A DNA stretch of 63,940 nt from Eubacterium_U album (GTDB lineage Bacteria; Bacillota; Clostridia; Lachnospirales; Lachnospiraceae): contig NZ_JAODBU010000010.1 of the NCBI RefSeq assembly GCF_025336545.1, forward strand, positions 1 through 63,940. The letters are read 5' to 3'. Below, piece by piece: positions 53,948 through 62,848 of the stretch; position 1 is the stretch's first letter; each line of letters opens with the position of its first letter. The position numbers were made by a program, and so were the translations under genes. Under the pieces are notes generated by a model that saw only the letters and a list, made by a program, of their open reading frames with translations, ran no database searches and was not told where the DNA came from.

Positions 53948-54361
53948 TTATTCTGCGAATATTATATTTTTATTCGTGGATTCTATTTTTATTACTATGT
54001 ACGGAAATGTTTCTGATTGTATATTTGAATATTCTTTAGGACCTTTAAATTTAGTTTGTACATATATTGAATTTGTTGTTTCATATAGTTTCTTTAAAAT
54101 AATTGAGTAACCTTGATAATCCTGCTTTCCATATCCTATAAGAATATATGTGTATTCAGGATCAGTATAGGCCAATTTAAATTCCGAGCCTTTCTTTTCA
54201 TCTATTACTTTCTTTACTTCCTGTGGTATTTCATTTTCAGGAACAATTGTGTATTCAACATCCTTCGTTTTTTCGCTGCTTATTTTTTCTATTTTACAGG
54301 AGCATAAGCAAATGCCCACCAAAATAACAGTAAATGCTAAAACCATTCTACATTTTGCCAT
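53948..54361 (-). CDS. Small lipoprotein with PrcB-like C-terminal domain
   Basis: 137 aa. Lipobox LCSC near residue 21; the rest includes YILIGYGKQDYQGYSIILKK, resembling the PrcB C-terminal domain. It ends 17 bp before the sipL-like start, so the two are probably co-expressed in sporulation. The ATG follows directly on the T-run of the phosphoglucomutase terminator (54363-54410), and its only ribosome-site candidate, GTGGTG, is inside that stem. Function unknown. Confidence 0.7.
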   Translation of the reverse strand: MAKCRMVLAFTVILVGICLCSCKIEKISSEKTKDVEYTIVPENEIPQEVKKVIDEKKGSEFKLAYTDPEYTYILIGYGKQDYQGYSIILKKLYETTNSIYVQTKFKGPKEYSNIQSETFPYIVIKIESTNKNIIFAE

Positions 54362-54362
54362 A

Positions 54363-54410
54363 AAAAAAGCACCACAATAATTCTTATTAAGAATATATTA
54401 TAGTGCTTTT
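54363..54410 (-). terminator. Terminator of pgcA abutting the lipoprotein start codon
   Basis: Minus-strand AAAAGCACTATAAT... pairs with ...ATTGTGGTGCTTTTTTT, followed at once by the ATG at 54361. It may both end the pgcA transcript and mask the ribosome site of the next gene. Confidence 0.8.
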
Positions 54411-54463
54411 ATTTTTATAACATAAATTAGTCTTTACAAATAAATATTAGTTATATTTACGGC

Positions 54464-56197
54464 TTAAAGCATTGAGTTAACCATATCGAGTAAATATTTG
54501 CCTAACTTATCAAGTTTCTCCTGTGCATCTTCAAAACTTGTACCCTTTACACCGTAATAGAATTTCAACTTAGGTTCTGTTCCTGATGGACGGATACATA
54601 CCCATACATCATCTTCTAAATCATAGTAAAGTACGTTTGACTTAGGTAAACCTGTCTTAGTTGTTTTTCCTGTTACCATATCTTTAATTACATCTTCTCT
54701 GTAATCTCTTGCTGAAAGAATCTTAAGTCCGTCAAATTCTATTGGAACGTCTTTTCTTAATTTTTCAAGAGTATTCTGAATCTTTTCAATTCCTTCTTTA
54801 CCCTTTAATGTTAATGACTGTACTCCATCCATGCAATATCCATATCTTTCGTACATTTCAATCATCTTATCCCATAATGACATTCCTTTTGACTTATAAT
54901 AAGCTGCCGCTTCGCAAAGTGCCATTGATGCAACTACTGCGTCTTTATCTCTTGCATGAGTTCCGATTAAGCAACCATAGCTTTCTTCAAATCCAAAACA
55001 GTAATGTCCTTTTCCTGTTGTTTCAAATTTAAGAATCTGTTCTCCGATGTACTTAAATCCTGTAAGTACTTCGATAAGATTTACTCCATAATATTTTGCA
55101 ATTCCATTTGCAAGATTTGTTGTAACAATAGTCTTAATTAAAGCTCCATCTTCAGGTAATGTTCCATTTTCCTTCATCTGGCTAAGTTCATATTCTGCTA
55201 ATAAGCATCCTGACATATTTCCTGTAAGTACATGATATTCTCCTGGTTTATCACCTTTTACATATACTCCAAGTCTGTCTGCATCAGGGTCTGTAGCTAA
55301 AAGTAAATCTGCTCCTACTTCATCACCGATTTTCTTTGCAAGCGCAAAGCATTCATCAGCTTCAGGGTTAGGGTAACTTACTGTTGGGAAATTACCATCA
55401 GGTAATTCCTGTTCTTTTACTATGTATACATTTTCAAATCCTAATTCTTTTAACACACGTCTTACCGGAATATTTCCTGTTCCGTGGAGTGGTGTATAAA
55501 CAATCTTGATATCTTTTTGCATTTCATCTATGCATTTCTGATTCTTTACCTGTTTCTTTAATTCTGCAATGTAAGGATCATCTACATTTGCACCAATCTG
55601 TATGTATAAACCATCAGCAATTGCCTTTTCTTTATCCATTGTCTTACATGCTGAATAATCCGCAACTGCCTTAACCTCACTCATAATTCCTGTGTCATGA
55701 GGTGGTGTAATCTGCGCTCCATCTTCCCAGTAAACTTTATATCCGTTATATTCTGCCGGATTATGGCTTGCTGTCACATTAATACCTGCTGTACATCCTA
55801 AATATCTAACTGCAAATGATAATTCAGGTGTTGGTCTGAGACTTTCAAAAACGTAAGCCTTAATTCCATTTGCACAAAGACATAAAGCTGCCTCATCTGC
55901 AAATTCAGGTGACATATTTCTTGAATCATAAGCAATTGCAACTCCCTTGCTTCCCTGTTCCATCTTATTGATGTAATTTGCAAGTCCCTGAGTTGCCTTT
56001 CTGACAACATAAATATTCATTCGGTTTGTGCCGGCTCCAATAACTCCCCTAAGCCCTGCAGTACCAAATTCTAAATCCATATAAAATCTGTCTTCAATTT
56101 CCTTTTCGTCATCTTTAATAGCCTGAAGTTCTGCCTTCGTAGCTTCATCAAAATATGGATTATTAAGCCATTCGTTATATATATCTTTATAGCTCAT
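54464..56197 (-). CDS. pgcA: Phosphoglucomutase/phosphomannomutase (alpha-PGM)
   Basis: 577 aa, normal length. Catalytic phosphoserine loop TASHNPAEYNGYK, metal loop ATDPDADRLG, sugar loop GFEESYGCL, and phosphate-binding loop RPSGTEPKLKFY. It interconverts glucose-1-phosphate and glucose-6-phosphate in the cytosol. It stands alone with AGGAGGAG and a terminator. It is metabolically the link between the two glucan phosphorylases and glycolysis, though not in their operon. Confidence 0.94.
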   Translation of the reverse strand: MSYKDIYNEWLNNPYFDEATKAELQAIKDDEKEIEDRFYMDLEFGTAGLRGVIGAGTNRMNIYVVRKATQGLANYINKMEQGSKGVAIAYDSRNMSPEFADEAALCLCANGIKAYVFESLRPTPELSFAVRYLGCTAGINVTASHNPAEYNGYKVYWEDGAQITPPHDTGIMSEVKAVADYSACKTMDKEKAIADGLYIQIGANVDDPYIAELKKQVKNQKCIDEMQKDIKIVYTPLHGTGNIPVRRVLKELGFENVYIVKEQELPDGNFPTVSYPNPEADECFALAKKIGDEVGADLLLATDPDADRLGVYVKGDKPGEYHVLTGNMSGCLLAEYELSQMKENGTLPEDGALIKTIVTTNLANGIAKYYGVNLIEVLTGFKYIGEQILKFETTGKGHYCFGFEESYGCLIGTHARDKDAVVASMALCEAAAYYKSKGMSLWDKMIEMYERYGYCMDGVQSLTLKGKEGIEKIQNTLEKLRKDVPIEFDGLKILSARDYREDVIKDMVTGKTTKTGLPKSNVLYYDLEDDVWVCIRPSGTEPKLKFYYGVKGTSFEDAQEKLDKLGKYLLDMVNSML

Positions 56198-56299
56198 GAT
56201 TTCTCCTCCTACTTCCTCAATCTCTTCCTACAAAGTTCGAACTTATTATAATACAAAGATACCATAAAATAAATAACAATTTAGATAAAAAAATATTTT

Positions 56300-57298
56300 T
56301 TATTCCCATTTTTTCTTAAGTTGTGCTATAAATTGCTGTCTTTTTTCCTCCTGAAATTGAAATTGTTTTAGTTTCTCCTGATTTTTATCTGAACTCCATG
56401 CTTTATTTGAATTAAAATAGTAATTTATAATTTTCCAAAACTTTTCCGGATACACAAAAAAACTCCATAATACACGAATTTTTTCTTTGGTCAGATTTAC
56501 CTGCAAAGAATATGTATCCATGACTTCCCATGCAAGTTCTTCATCCCATTCATTTTTTTCCATTATCTTTCTTAAATATCCGTAAAAGTCATATAATTGC
56601 AATCCATATCCAAATTTTTTCATATTAATAACAATCGTTTTTCCATCTTCAAATAGAACGCTGTGATGATTAAACACTCCATGGCATACTGATTTATTAG
56701 CTATAGCCTCTTTATATAACTGCTCATATGAACTATTTTTCAGTTCCCATATTCCCTGCTCACCCTGCCTGTAATATTTGCCAATTTCCACCTGAAGGTC
56801 AAGCTCAAATTTAGACTTATTTTTCCTTTTATTAATATAATTTCTTACTTTTATTATTTCCCTATTATGTCTTTCATAGACGTTTATTATATTATCAATA
56901 TTATGTAAACCATATTCATCATTCCATAAATCGTAGGTATTTTCGGTTATGCTATGGAACTTTCCTAAATTACTAACAGATTTCATTATATCTGTCTTTA
57001 GTGATATATCACACTCTCTGGCATTAAACCATTTTTTTAAGATATACGTATATCCGTCTATGCTGACCGACACATACTTGCCTTCCTTATTTGGAATAGG
57101 ATAATCGCAGCACAACCCATTTTTCTCCAAATACGTACCTATCAAATTATGGGTTCCTCCCTTTTTTTCGCCATCATTATATTCCTGCAAAATATATATG
57201 TCTTTTTCCGTGACGCACCCATAATTTCCCTTTGTTCTAAATATCTCCTTTAGATTAATTTCATACTGCTCTAATACAGTTAACGATTTTTCATTCAT
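56300..57298 (-). CDS. CotS-like spore coat protein, degenerate kinase fold
   Basis: 332 aa from ATG 57298 (GAGAGGTGG; MNEKSLTVLEQYEI). It is similar in plan to CotS/YutH-type spore coat proteins with an aminoglycoside-phosphotransferase fold. The catalytic loop that normally reads HGD...N is CHGVFNHHSV here, lacking the Asp and Asn, and the metal-binding Asp position reads VINMKKFG. It is therefore probably a pseudokinase with a structural role. It lies between pgcA and cca, with about 250 non-coding bases upstream. The family call is moderate because similarity is judged by eye. Confidence 0.65.
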   Translation of the reverse strand: MNEKSLTVLEQYEINLKEIFRTKGNYGCVTEKDIYILQEYNDGEKKGGTHNLIGTYLEKNGLCCDYPIPNKEGKYVSVSIDGYTYILKKWFNARECDISLKTDIMKSVSNLGKFHSITENTYDLWNDEYGLHNIDNIINVYERHNREIIKVRNYINKRKNKSKFELDLQVEIGKYYRQGEQGIWELKNSSYEQLYKEAIANKSVCHGVFNHHSVLFEDGKTIVINMKKFGYGLQLYDFYGYLRKIMEKNEWDEELAWEVMDTYSLQVNLTKEKIRVLWSFFVYPEKFWKIINYYFNSNKAWSSDKNQEKLKQFQFQEEKRQQFIAQLKKKWE

Positions 57299-57547
57299 AC
57301 AGCCACCTCTCAATACCATATTCTGTTTATCTGGGACTTTTTCTTTTTGTTTCAGATAGTTTCAGCTTTTTTATACTATGATATTTTTGGTTGCGATATT
57401 CCTAAGTATTAAATTCTTCGGAAGATATTTTAATTTTTGGTAGCAAATTTTTTCGTTGTCAAAACTTTATTCGCTCTATTTTTATACATTAAATTCTAAG
57501 ACGGTTGCAATGCAAATCCAGAATATGGAGCTGGAAAAGTTTTCTTT

Positions 57548-58906
57548 TTATGCATTAAATTTTAAAACTAATTCTCGTAATTTTTCATTTTCATTTAACT
57601 GAGGATTTTCTAATACCATGTCTAATAGTCTGTCAAATATATCTCCAATCTTTGGTCCCGGCTTTACACCCATTGCTATCATTTCTTTTCCGGTTATATT
57701 TAATTCTGCTGAACAGGTACACTGTTCTTCATCTACTATTTTGTTAAATGTTTCTACAACATATAAATAATCATCATAACCTTTTTCACGTCCATATTCG
57801 CTTTTTCCTGCAAAATCTGCATTTACAAGTTGTAAATACAATGGATATATGTCTTTTCCTATTTTATGCACACTTCTCCTTACCTTTTCTTCACTTCGTC
57901 CATGCTCCACAGGGCGATCATCGTGGCAGGCAACAAGTCTTTTTACCAGTCCAATCGTCTTGTTATCCATTTTCAATCTGCGCATTATTTTATTTGCCTT
58001 TTCCACGCCTGCTATAGCATGTCCTTTAAAATGGCTTCTCGTATCAAATGTATGTACATCCGGTTTCGCAACATCATGAAGCAATGCTGCAAATCTCATA
58101 ACTCTTGTTTTTTCAACATTTTCCATTACTTTGATTGTATGTTCTCCAACATTGTACATATGATATGGAGTATCCTGTTTGCATTCCATCATTGCATCAA
58201 ACTCAGGCAATACGACCTTTGTAATTCCTAAATTATATGCTTCAATTAATTTGTCAGGATTATCTGAAAGAATAAGTTTTTCTAATTCAGCACAAATTCT
58301 CTCTGCACTTATTTTTTCAAGAGTCGGTGCAAGTTTTTTTATTGCTTTCTCAGTTTTCTCCTCAATCTCAAATCCAAGCTGTGCTGAAAATCTTACTGCT
58401 CTAAGCATTCTTAAAGCATCTTCCGTAAATCTTTCTTCAGGATCATTTACACATTTAATAACCTTTCGTTGCAAATCACCTATTCCGTCAAATGCATCCA
58501 CAACTCCGTATTTTGAATTATACGCCATGGCATTTATTGTGAAATCTCTTCGCTTTAAATCCTCAATCAGATTTGTTGTAAATTCAACTGACTCCGGATG
58601 TCTGCTATCCTTATATTCCCCATCAATTCTGTATGTGGTAACCTCATAGCCTATATGTTTTAACATTACAGTTACCGTGCCATGCTGTAATCCCGTATCG
58701 AGAGTTCTTCTAAAAATTTCTTTTACTTTCTGTGGAAGCGCTGACGTTGTTATATCCCAATCTTTTGGTTCTCTCCCAAGTATTGTATCTCTTACACATC
58801 CGCCTACCGCAAATGCCTCATATCCGTTTTCTTCCAATTTTTTTATTATAAAATCCACATCTTTTGGAATATTCATTTTTATATCATTATTACATTTATA
58901 TTTCAT
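57548..58906 (-). CDS. cca: CCA tRNA nucleotidyltransferase
   Basis: 452 aa. Class II head domain with AVGGCVRDTILGREPKDWDI (G-loop and catalytic DxD-type residues), RRDFTINAMAYN, the RNA-binding segment, and an HD-like domain (FAALLHDVAKPD). It adds or repairs the 3' CCA of tRNAs. Ribosome site GAAGGTG supports ATG 58906. It lies 10 bp after the AI-2E-family permease gene, so likely one transcript. Confidence 0.94.
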   Translation of the reverse strand: MKYKCNNDIKMNIPKDVDFIIKKLEENGYEAFAVGGCVRDTILGREPKDWDITTSALPQKVKEIFRRTLDTGLQHGTVTVMLKHIGYEVTTYRIDGEYKDSRHPESVEFTTNLIEDLKRRDFTINAMAYNSKYGVVDAFDGIGDLQRKVIKCVNDPEERFTEDALRMLRAVRFSAQLGFEIEEKTEKAIKKLAPTLEKISAERICAELEKLILSDNPDKLIEAYNLGITKVVLPEFDAMMECKQDTPYHMYNVGEHTIKVMENVEKTRVMRFAALLHDVAKPDVHTFDTRSHFKGHAIAGVEKANKIMRRLKMDNKTIGLVKRLVACHDDRPVEHGRSEEKVRRSVHKIGKDIYPLYLQLVNADFAGKSEYGREKGYDDYLYVVETFNKIVDEEQCTCSAELNITGKEMIAMGVKPGPKIGDIFDRLLDMVLENPQLNENEKLRELVLKFNA

Positions 58907-58916
58907 TTATACACCT

Positions 58917-59945
58917 TCATTCTGTCATTTGTTGTATTATCATATAAGCTATCGGTCCTAAAAATACTCCCAATAGTCCAAATATTTCATATCCAATATA
59001 TATACATACAAGGCTGGTAAGAGGTCCTATTCCTGCATTATCACCTATAAGCTTAGGTTCTAAAATTTCTCTTACAAAATAGCATATTATATAAACAACA
59101 GCTATTACAAGCCCTTTTCTTACATTTCCAATTATAAAATAACCAACTGCCCACGGTATCATTATAATTCCAAGCCCAATCAAAGGAAGTGCATCTAACA
59201 GTCCCACTACAATTCCAAGTATTAAAAAATATGGATTTTTAATCAGTGCAAATCCAATACTGCACAATGTACTTGTTATAAGCATGATAACTAACTGTGC
59301 TTTTATATATGCTCTGAATATTATAGACATTTTACTTTTTATTTTGCTAAGCTCATTATAGAAAAATAGCCCTTTTATTTTTTCTTTTATATCGCTTTTT
59401 TCCACTACATAAAAATATGCCGCCATTACTGCAACTATAATCGCTGCTATAATTTCCACTGATACAATCACAACAGATTTAGAGTTTGACATTATTTTAA
59501 CAAACACATTTTTCTTTGCTACTTTTGATACTTCATCCATTCCATCGCACATTGTCTGATACAAAAGTCCGTTATTTATCCTTAATCGCTTTTCTGTGTT
59601 ACAGCAAATTTCTTTTATACCACAGTCTAAATCATTTTGAAATTTAGGCCAGCTTACGACCAAATTTTGTACCTGTCCTAATAACTTGTTTATAATTAAC
59701 GCTAGCAGTACAAAAATTAAAATTACTATTACTACAAGTGAAAATATTGCCGCTACCTTATAATGAAACTGCAATTTTCTATTCAAAAAATCTGATAGTC
59801 TGCACACTAACTCTCCTAAAAAATATGCTAACACAAAAGGCCAGAACAGCGGCAGCAAATATTTTATCACCAGTATAACGCCTAATGAAACCGCAAATAA
59901 TTTTATGCATTTTCTTATATTTTCATTTTGTAGCAACTCTTTCAT
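58917..59945 (-). CDS. AI-2E-family (YtvI-like) membrane permease
   Basis: 342 aa from ATG 59945 (GTGAGG upstream). About eight helices; conserved C-terminal block LPLIGLGIIMIPWAVGYF and ILEPKLIGDNAGIGPL. The family covers diverse exporters; in spore formers a member (YtvI) is linked to sporulation. Substrate unknown. It precedes cca. Confidence 0.85.
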   Translation of the reverse strand: MKELLQNENIRKCIKLFAVSLGVILVIKYLLPLFWPFVLAYFLGELVCRLSDFLNRKLQFHYKVAAIFSLVVIVILIFVLLALIINKLLGQVQNLVVSWPKFQNDLDCGIKEICCNTEKRLRINNGLLYQTMCDGMDEVSKVAKKNVFVKIMSNSKSVVIVSVEIIAAIIVAVMAAYFYVVEKSDIKEKIKGLFFYNELSKIKSKMSIIFRAYIKAQLVIMLITSTLCSIGFALIKNPYFLILGIVVGLLDALPLIGLGIIMIPWAVGYFIIGNVRKGLVIAVVYIICYFVREILEPKLIGDNAGIGPLTSLVCIYIGYEIFGLLGVFLGPIAYMIIQQMTE

Positions 59946-60004
59946 ACAAAACCTCACATATCCATACTATTTTCAGTATGAACATTTATGAGTTTTTTAA
60001 ACTA

Positions 60005-61456
60005 TTACGTATCTTTTTCTGCTGTAAATTTTAAGGCCTGTTCTATTATTTTAAGAGCTTCAACCATTTTACTTTCTTCTACTTCTGAATAGTTAATTAT
60101 AAATTTATGGCTGAATTCTTTTCTAAATTTTTCATTAATAACTTCATCATCATATTGATAACAATAATCTGTCAGGCACGAAATGTTAATAAGTTTATCT
60201 TTTAAATACTTTTTAAAGTTTTCATCATCAATATTCTTTTTTATTCTCAAGATAAAATGAAGTCCTGAGTTTTCTTCTTCAATGGAAATCTGTGGATATA
60301 TCGAAGAATTTCTTATTGCCGTAATAATTTTATTTCTGCTGTCTTTATAATAATTTCTCATTCGGTTAATATGTCTCTCATAGTAACCACCTTTTATAAA
60401 TTCTGCCAGAGTATATTGTTCAAAGCTTGAAACCGTACTCGAATAAAAATCTAATTTTTTTGTATATTTATCCATTAATTCAAATGGCAACACCATATAT
60501 GCGATTCTGATTGATGGGGCAAGTGTCTTTGAAAAAGTATTCATATAAATTACTTTTTGATTTTTATCTATACTTGCCATTGTAGGTATTGGTTTTCCTG
60601 AAAATCGAAACTCACTGTCATAATCATCTTCTATAATATATCTTTCTCCCATATTTGCCCACTCTAAAAGTTGATGTCTTCTTGCCGCAGGCATTACCTT
60701 TCCTGTAGGGAAATGATGGTTTGGTGAAATATGAACTATATTTGCATCGCTTTTTTCTAATTCATCTATACTTATTCCCTGATTATCCATAGGCAAATGT
60801 ATAGTTCTTACACCATTGCTTTCATATACCATGCTTATCTTTCGATATCCGGGATTTTCAGTGGCAATTACTGAATCTCTTCCTAAAAGCTGAACTATAA
60901 GTCCATACAAATATTCTGTTCCGGCACCAACAATTATCTGATCCGCCAATACAGTCAGTCCTCTGAACTCACGTAAATGCTTTGCTATCGCACTTCTTAA
61001 TTCCCATATTCCATTCCTTGATGGTGTCATAAGAAATGAGTTTTCCTCATCTAAAAGTTTCTGCCTCATTATTTTTGACCATGTAGCAAACGGAAAACTG
61101 TCATACCTTACATGATTTGAATTAAAATCAACTATCCACTTTACTTTCTCAGGCTTATTAATTTTATATTCACTAACATTTTCTGTTACTTCCTGATTTT
61201 CGGATATCTGATTTGTAATCTCATTTGCAAAATATCCTTTTTTCTCAACTGCGCGAATATACCCTTCTACTAAAAGCTGTGCATAGGCATTTTCTACGGT
61301 TATTACGCTTATATCATGATTTTTTGCCATATTTCTTTTTGAAGGTAGCTTCTCATCTGTTTTTATTTTTCCCGATACTATGTCATCCTTTATACATTTG
61401 TACAAATATTCGTACAATGTGAGCGTTCCTCTTTCATTTAAATTATATGTCAGCAT
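60005..61456 (-). CDS. MocR/PdxR-type regulator (GntR HTH plus aminotransferase domain)
   Basis: 483 aa from ATG 61456 (GGGGAAAAG). N-terminal GntR winged helix (YEYLYKCIKDDIVSG, LPSKRNMAKNHDISVITV), then a fold-type I aminotransferase domain with the PLP-lysine in YMNTFSKTLAPSIR and IEDDYDSEFR. PdxR-type regulators sense pyridoxal phosphate and control vitamin B6 genes. The divergent kinase gene 110 bp away fits that role exactly. The shared intergenic region holds direct repeats over the kinase promoter. Confidence 0.9.
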   Translation of the reverse strand: MLTYNLNERGTLTLYEYLYKCIKDDIVSGKIKTDEKLPSKRNMAKNHDISVITVENAYAQLLVEGYIRAVEKKGYFANEITNQISENQEVTENVSEYKINKPEKVKWIVDFNSNHVRYDSFPFATWSKIMRQKLLDEENSFLMTPSRNGIWELRSAIAKHLREFRGLTVLADQIIVGAGTEYLYGLIVQLLGRDSVIATENPGYRKISMVYESNGVRTIHLPMDNQGISIDELEKSDANIVHISPNHHFPTGKVMPAARRHQLLEWANMGERYIIEDDYDSEFRFSGKPIPTMASIDKNQKVIYMNTFSKTLAPSIRIAYMVLPFELMDKYTKKLDFYSSTVSSFEQYTLAEFIKGGYYERHINRMRNYYKDSRNKIITAIRNSSIYPQISIEEENSGLHFILRIKKNIDDENFKKYLKDKLINISCLTDYCYQYDDEVINEKFRKEFSHKFIINYSEVEESKMVEALKIIEQALKFTAEKDT

Positions 61457-61479
61457 CTTTTCCCCTATCTGGTGTTTTA

Positions 61480-61528
61480 AATAATACAAATTTAGGTCTT
61501 TTCAATAATACCATAAGTGGATTATAAT
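61480..61528 (+). promoter_or_regulatory. Promoter and direct repeats of the pyridoxal-type kinase gene
   Basis: TATAAT at 61523-61528, with a TTCAAT-type -35 around 61501. AATAATACAAA (61480-61490) and AATAATACCAT (61504-61514) are direct repeats 24 bp apart overlapping the -35 area, a usual operator layout for MocR-type proteins. Confidence 0.5.
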
Positions 61529-61565
61529 GTAGAAAATTGCTTTTGTAAACGGAGGAAAATATTCT

Positions 61566-62411
61566 ATGAAAAGAATTATGACTATACAGGATATCTCTTG
61601 CATTGGGAAATGCTCTCTGACTGTTGCCTTACCCATAATTTCTGCTATGGGCGTGGAAACTGCCATTGTTCCTACTGCGGTCTTATCCACGCATACTAAT
61701 TTTTCAAATTTCACATTTAGGGATTTGACTGAAGATATGCCTTCGATTAAAGATGTATGGGTTAAAGAAGGTTTTAAATTTGATGCCATTTACACAGGAT
61801 ATATCGGAACGCTTGAACAAATTGACATTGTTTCTGATTATTTTAAAACATTTAATAATCCGCATGGTTATATCATTGTAGACCCGGCAATGGCTGATAA
61901 TGGGAAGTTATACACAGGCTTTGACATGGCATTTGCTAAAAAAATGACTACTCTTTGCTCTGATGCAGATATTATTCTTCCGAATATATCAGAAGCCGCA
62001 TTTATTACTAACACTCCATATCCCGGGGAAGACGCCTCTGTAGATGAAATTAAAGCTATGTTACTTAAACTTGCTAATCTAGGTCCGAAAATTGCAGTTA
62101 TAACAGGTGTACATATTGAACCTAATCGTTTCGGATATATTGGATACAATACTGAAAGTCAAACTTTTTTCAGTTATTCTACCAAGGAAATTGCGATTAA
62201 ATCCCATGGGACCGGAGATGTTTTTGCTAGCACAGTTACCGGTGCATTGATGAATGATTTTTCTATTGAAGACTCATTAAAAATTGCCGCCGATTACACC
62301 TGTAAATGTATTGAAAACACTTATAACGATAAAAATGCTGTAACATACGGAGTTAATTTTGAAGCAGAAATTCCATACCTTTTAGAACTGATTGGGAAAT
62401 CAGTTTCATAA
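61566..62411 (+). CDS. Pyridoxal/pyridoxamine kinase (ThiD/PdxY-like)
   Basis: 281 aa ribokinase-fold enzyme: N-terminal MTIQDISCIGKCSLTVALPI, VDPAMADNGKLY, and the anion-hole/catalytic HGTGDVFAS motif near residue 218. It phosphorylates B6 vitamers to salvage PLP. Ribosome site ACGGAGGAAAA. Divergent from the MocR-type regulator. A terminator follows at 62443-62505. Exact vitamer preference is not visible. Confidence 0.9.
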   Translation: MKRIMTIQDISCIGKCSLTVALPIISAMGVETAIVPTAVLSTHTNFSNFTFRDLTEDMPSIKDVWVKEGFKFDAIYTGYIGTLEQIDIVSDYFKTFNNPHGYIIVDPAMADNGKLYTGFDMAFAKKMTTLCSDADIILPNISEAAFITNTPYPGEDASVDEIKAMLLKLANLGPKIAVITGVHIEPNRFGYIGYNTESQTFFSYSTKEIAIKSHGTGDVFASTVTGALMNDFSIEDSLKIAADYTCKCIENTYNDKNAVTYGVNFEAEIPYLLELIGKSVS

Positions 62412-62442
62412 ACAAGTTCCTATAATATTACAGTACACAACA

Positions 62443-62505
62443 AAAACTCTCCTTTAAGCATAGGATTAATTTTCGCCTATTCGCTTTTAAAAGAGAGTTT
62501 TTTTA
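62443..62505 (+). terminator. Terminator of the kinase gene
   Basis: AAAACTCTCCTTTAAGC pairs with GCTTTTAAAAGAGAGTTTT, then TTTT. About 30 bp below the stop. Confidence 0.85.
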
Positions 62506-62527
62506 TTCTTATAAGGAAATATATTTT

Positions 62528-62695
62528 TTACTGTCCACCATGGCTACAACCGCTACATCCGCTACAACCACTGCATCCGCTACAGGTTTTACCATTTTTC
62601 TTGTCTTTTCTCATCGACCATACTATAAGAGCTACTATTGCTATTAAAATAACAGCTACAACAATTGTTCCGATATTTTCTACTATAAACGGCAT
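62528..62695 (-). CDS. FeoB-associated Cys-rich membrane protein
   Basis: 55 aa, found by reading the sequence directly. A membrane helix near the N-terminus (IVVAVILIAIVALIVWS) is followed by a KDKKNGK spacer and a CSGCSGCSGCSGCS run and HGGQ end. This is the FeoB-associated Cys-rich family, usually next to ferrous iron transporter genes; no feoB is visible in this window. Ribosome site AAAGGAAGTG. Two metal-box-like palindromes lie upstream, with a hairpin between them and the gene. Confidence 0.88.
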   Translation of the reverse strand: MPFIVENIGTIVVAVILIAIVALIVWSMRKDKKNGKTCSGCSGCSGCSGCSHGGQ

Positions 62696-62727
62696 TCTAA
62701 TCACTTCCTTTAAATAATACTAACGAA

Positions 62728-62756
62728 AAAGGCTTAATCGGGAAAATTAAGCCTTT
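62728..62756 (-). terminator. Hairpin between metal-box palindromes and the FeoB-associated gene
   Basis: AAAGGCTTAAT and ATTAAGCCTTT form a perfect 11-bp stem followed by TTCG on the minus strand. It may end the cytidylate-kinase-like transcript or attenuate the small gene. Confidence 0.7.
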
Positions 62757-62783
62757 CTCAGTTCTAATTATACATAATGGCTT

Positions 62784-62820
62784 GTTAGTTCTACCTAACT
62801 GTAAGTTAGTTTATACTAAC
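62784..62820. promoter_or_regulatory. Two 16-bp palindromes resembling DtxR/MntR-type metal boxes
   Basis: GTTAGTTCTACCTAAC (62784-62799) and GTTAGTTTATACTAAC (62805-62820) have matching GTTAG/CTAAC arms and centres exactly 21 bp apart (two helical turns). Their position before a FeoB-associated gene suggests iron control. Confidence 0.6.
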
Positions 62821-62848
62821 TAGAGCCAAATGTCAATAGTTTTTAGTA

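Noticed and set aside
54742..55032. Plus-strand frame opposite pgcA
   Set aside because: Antisense shadow of a well-conserved gene; Leu/Phe-rich and without a start signal.
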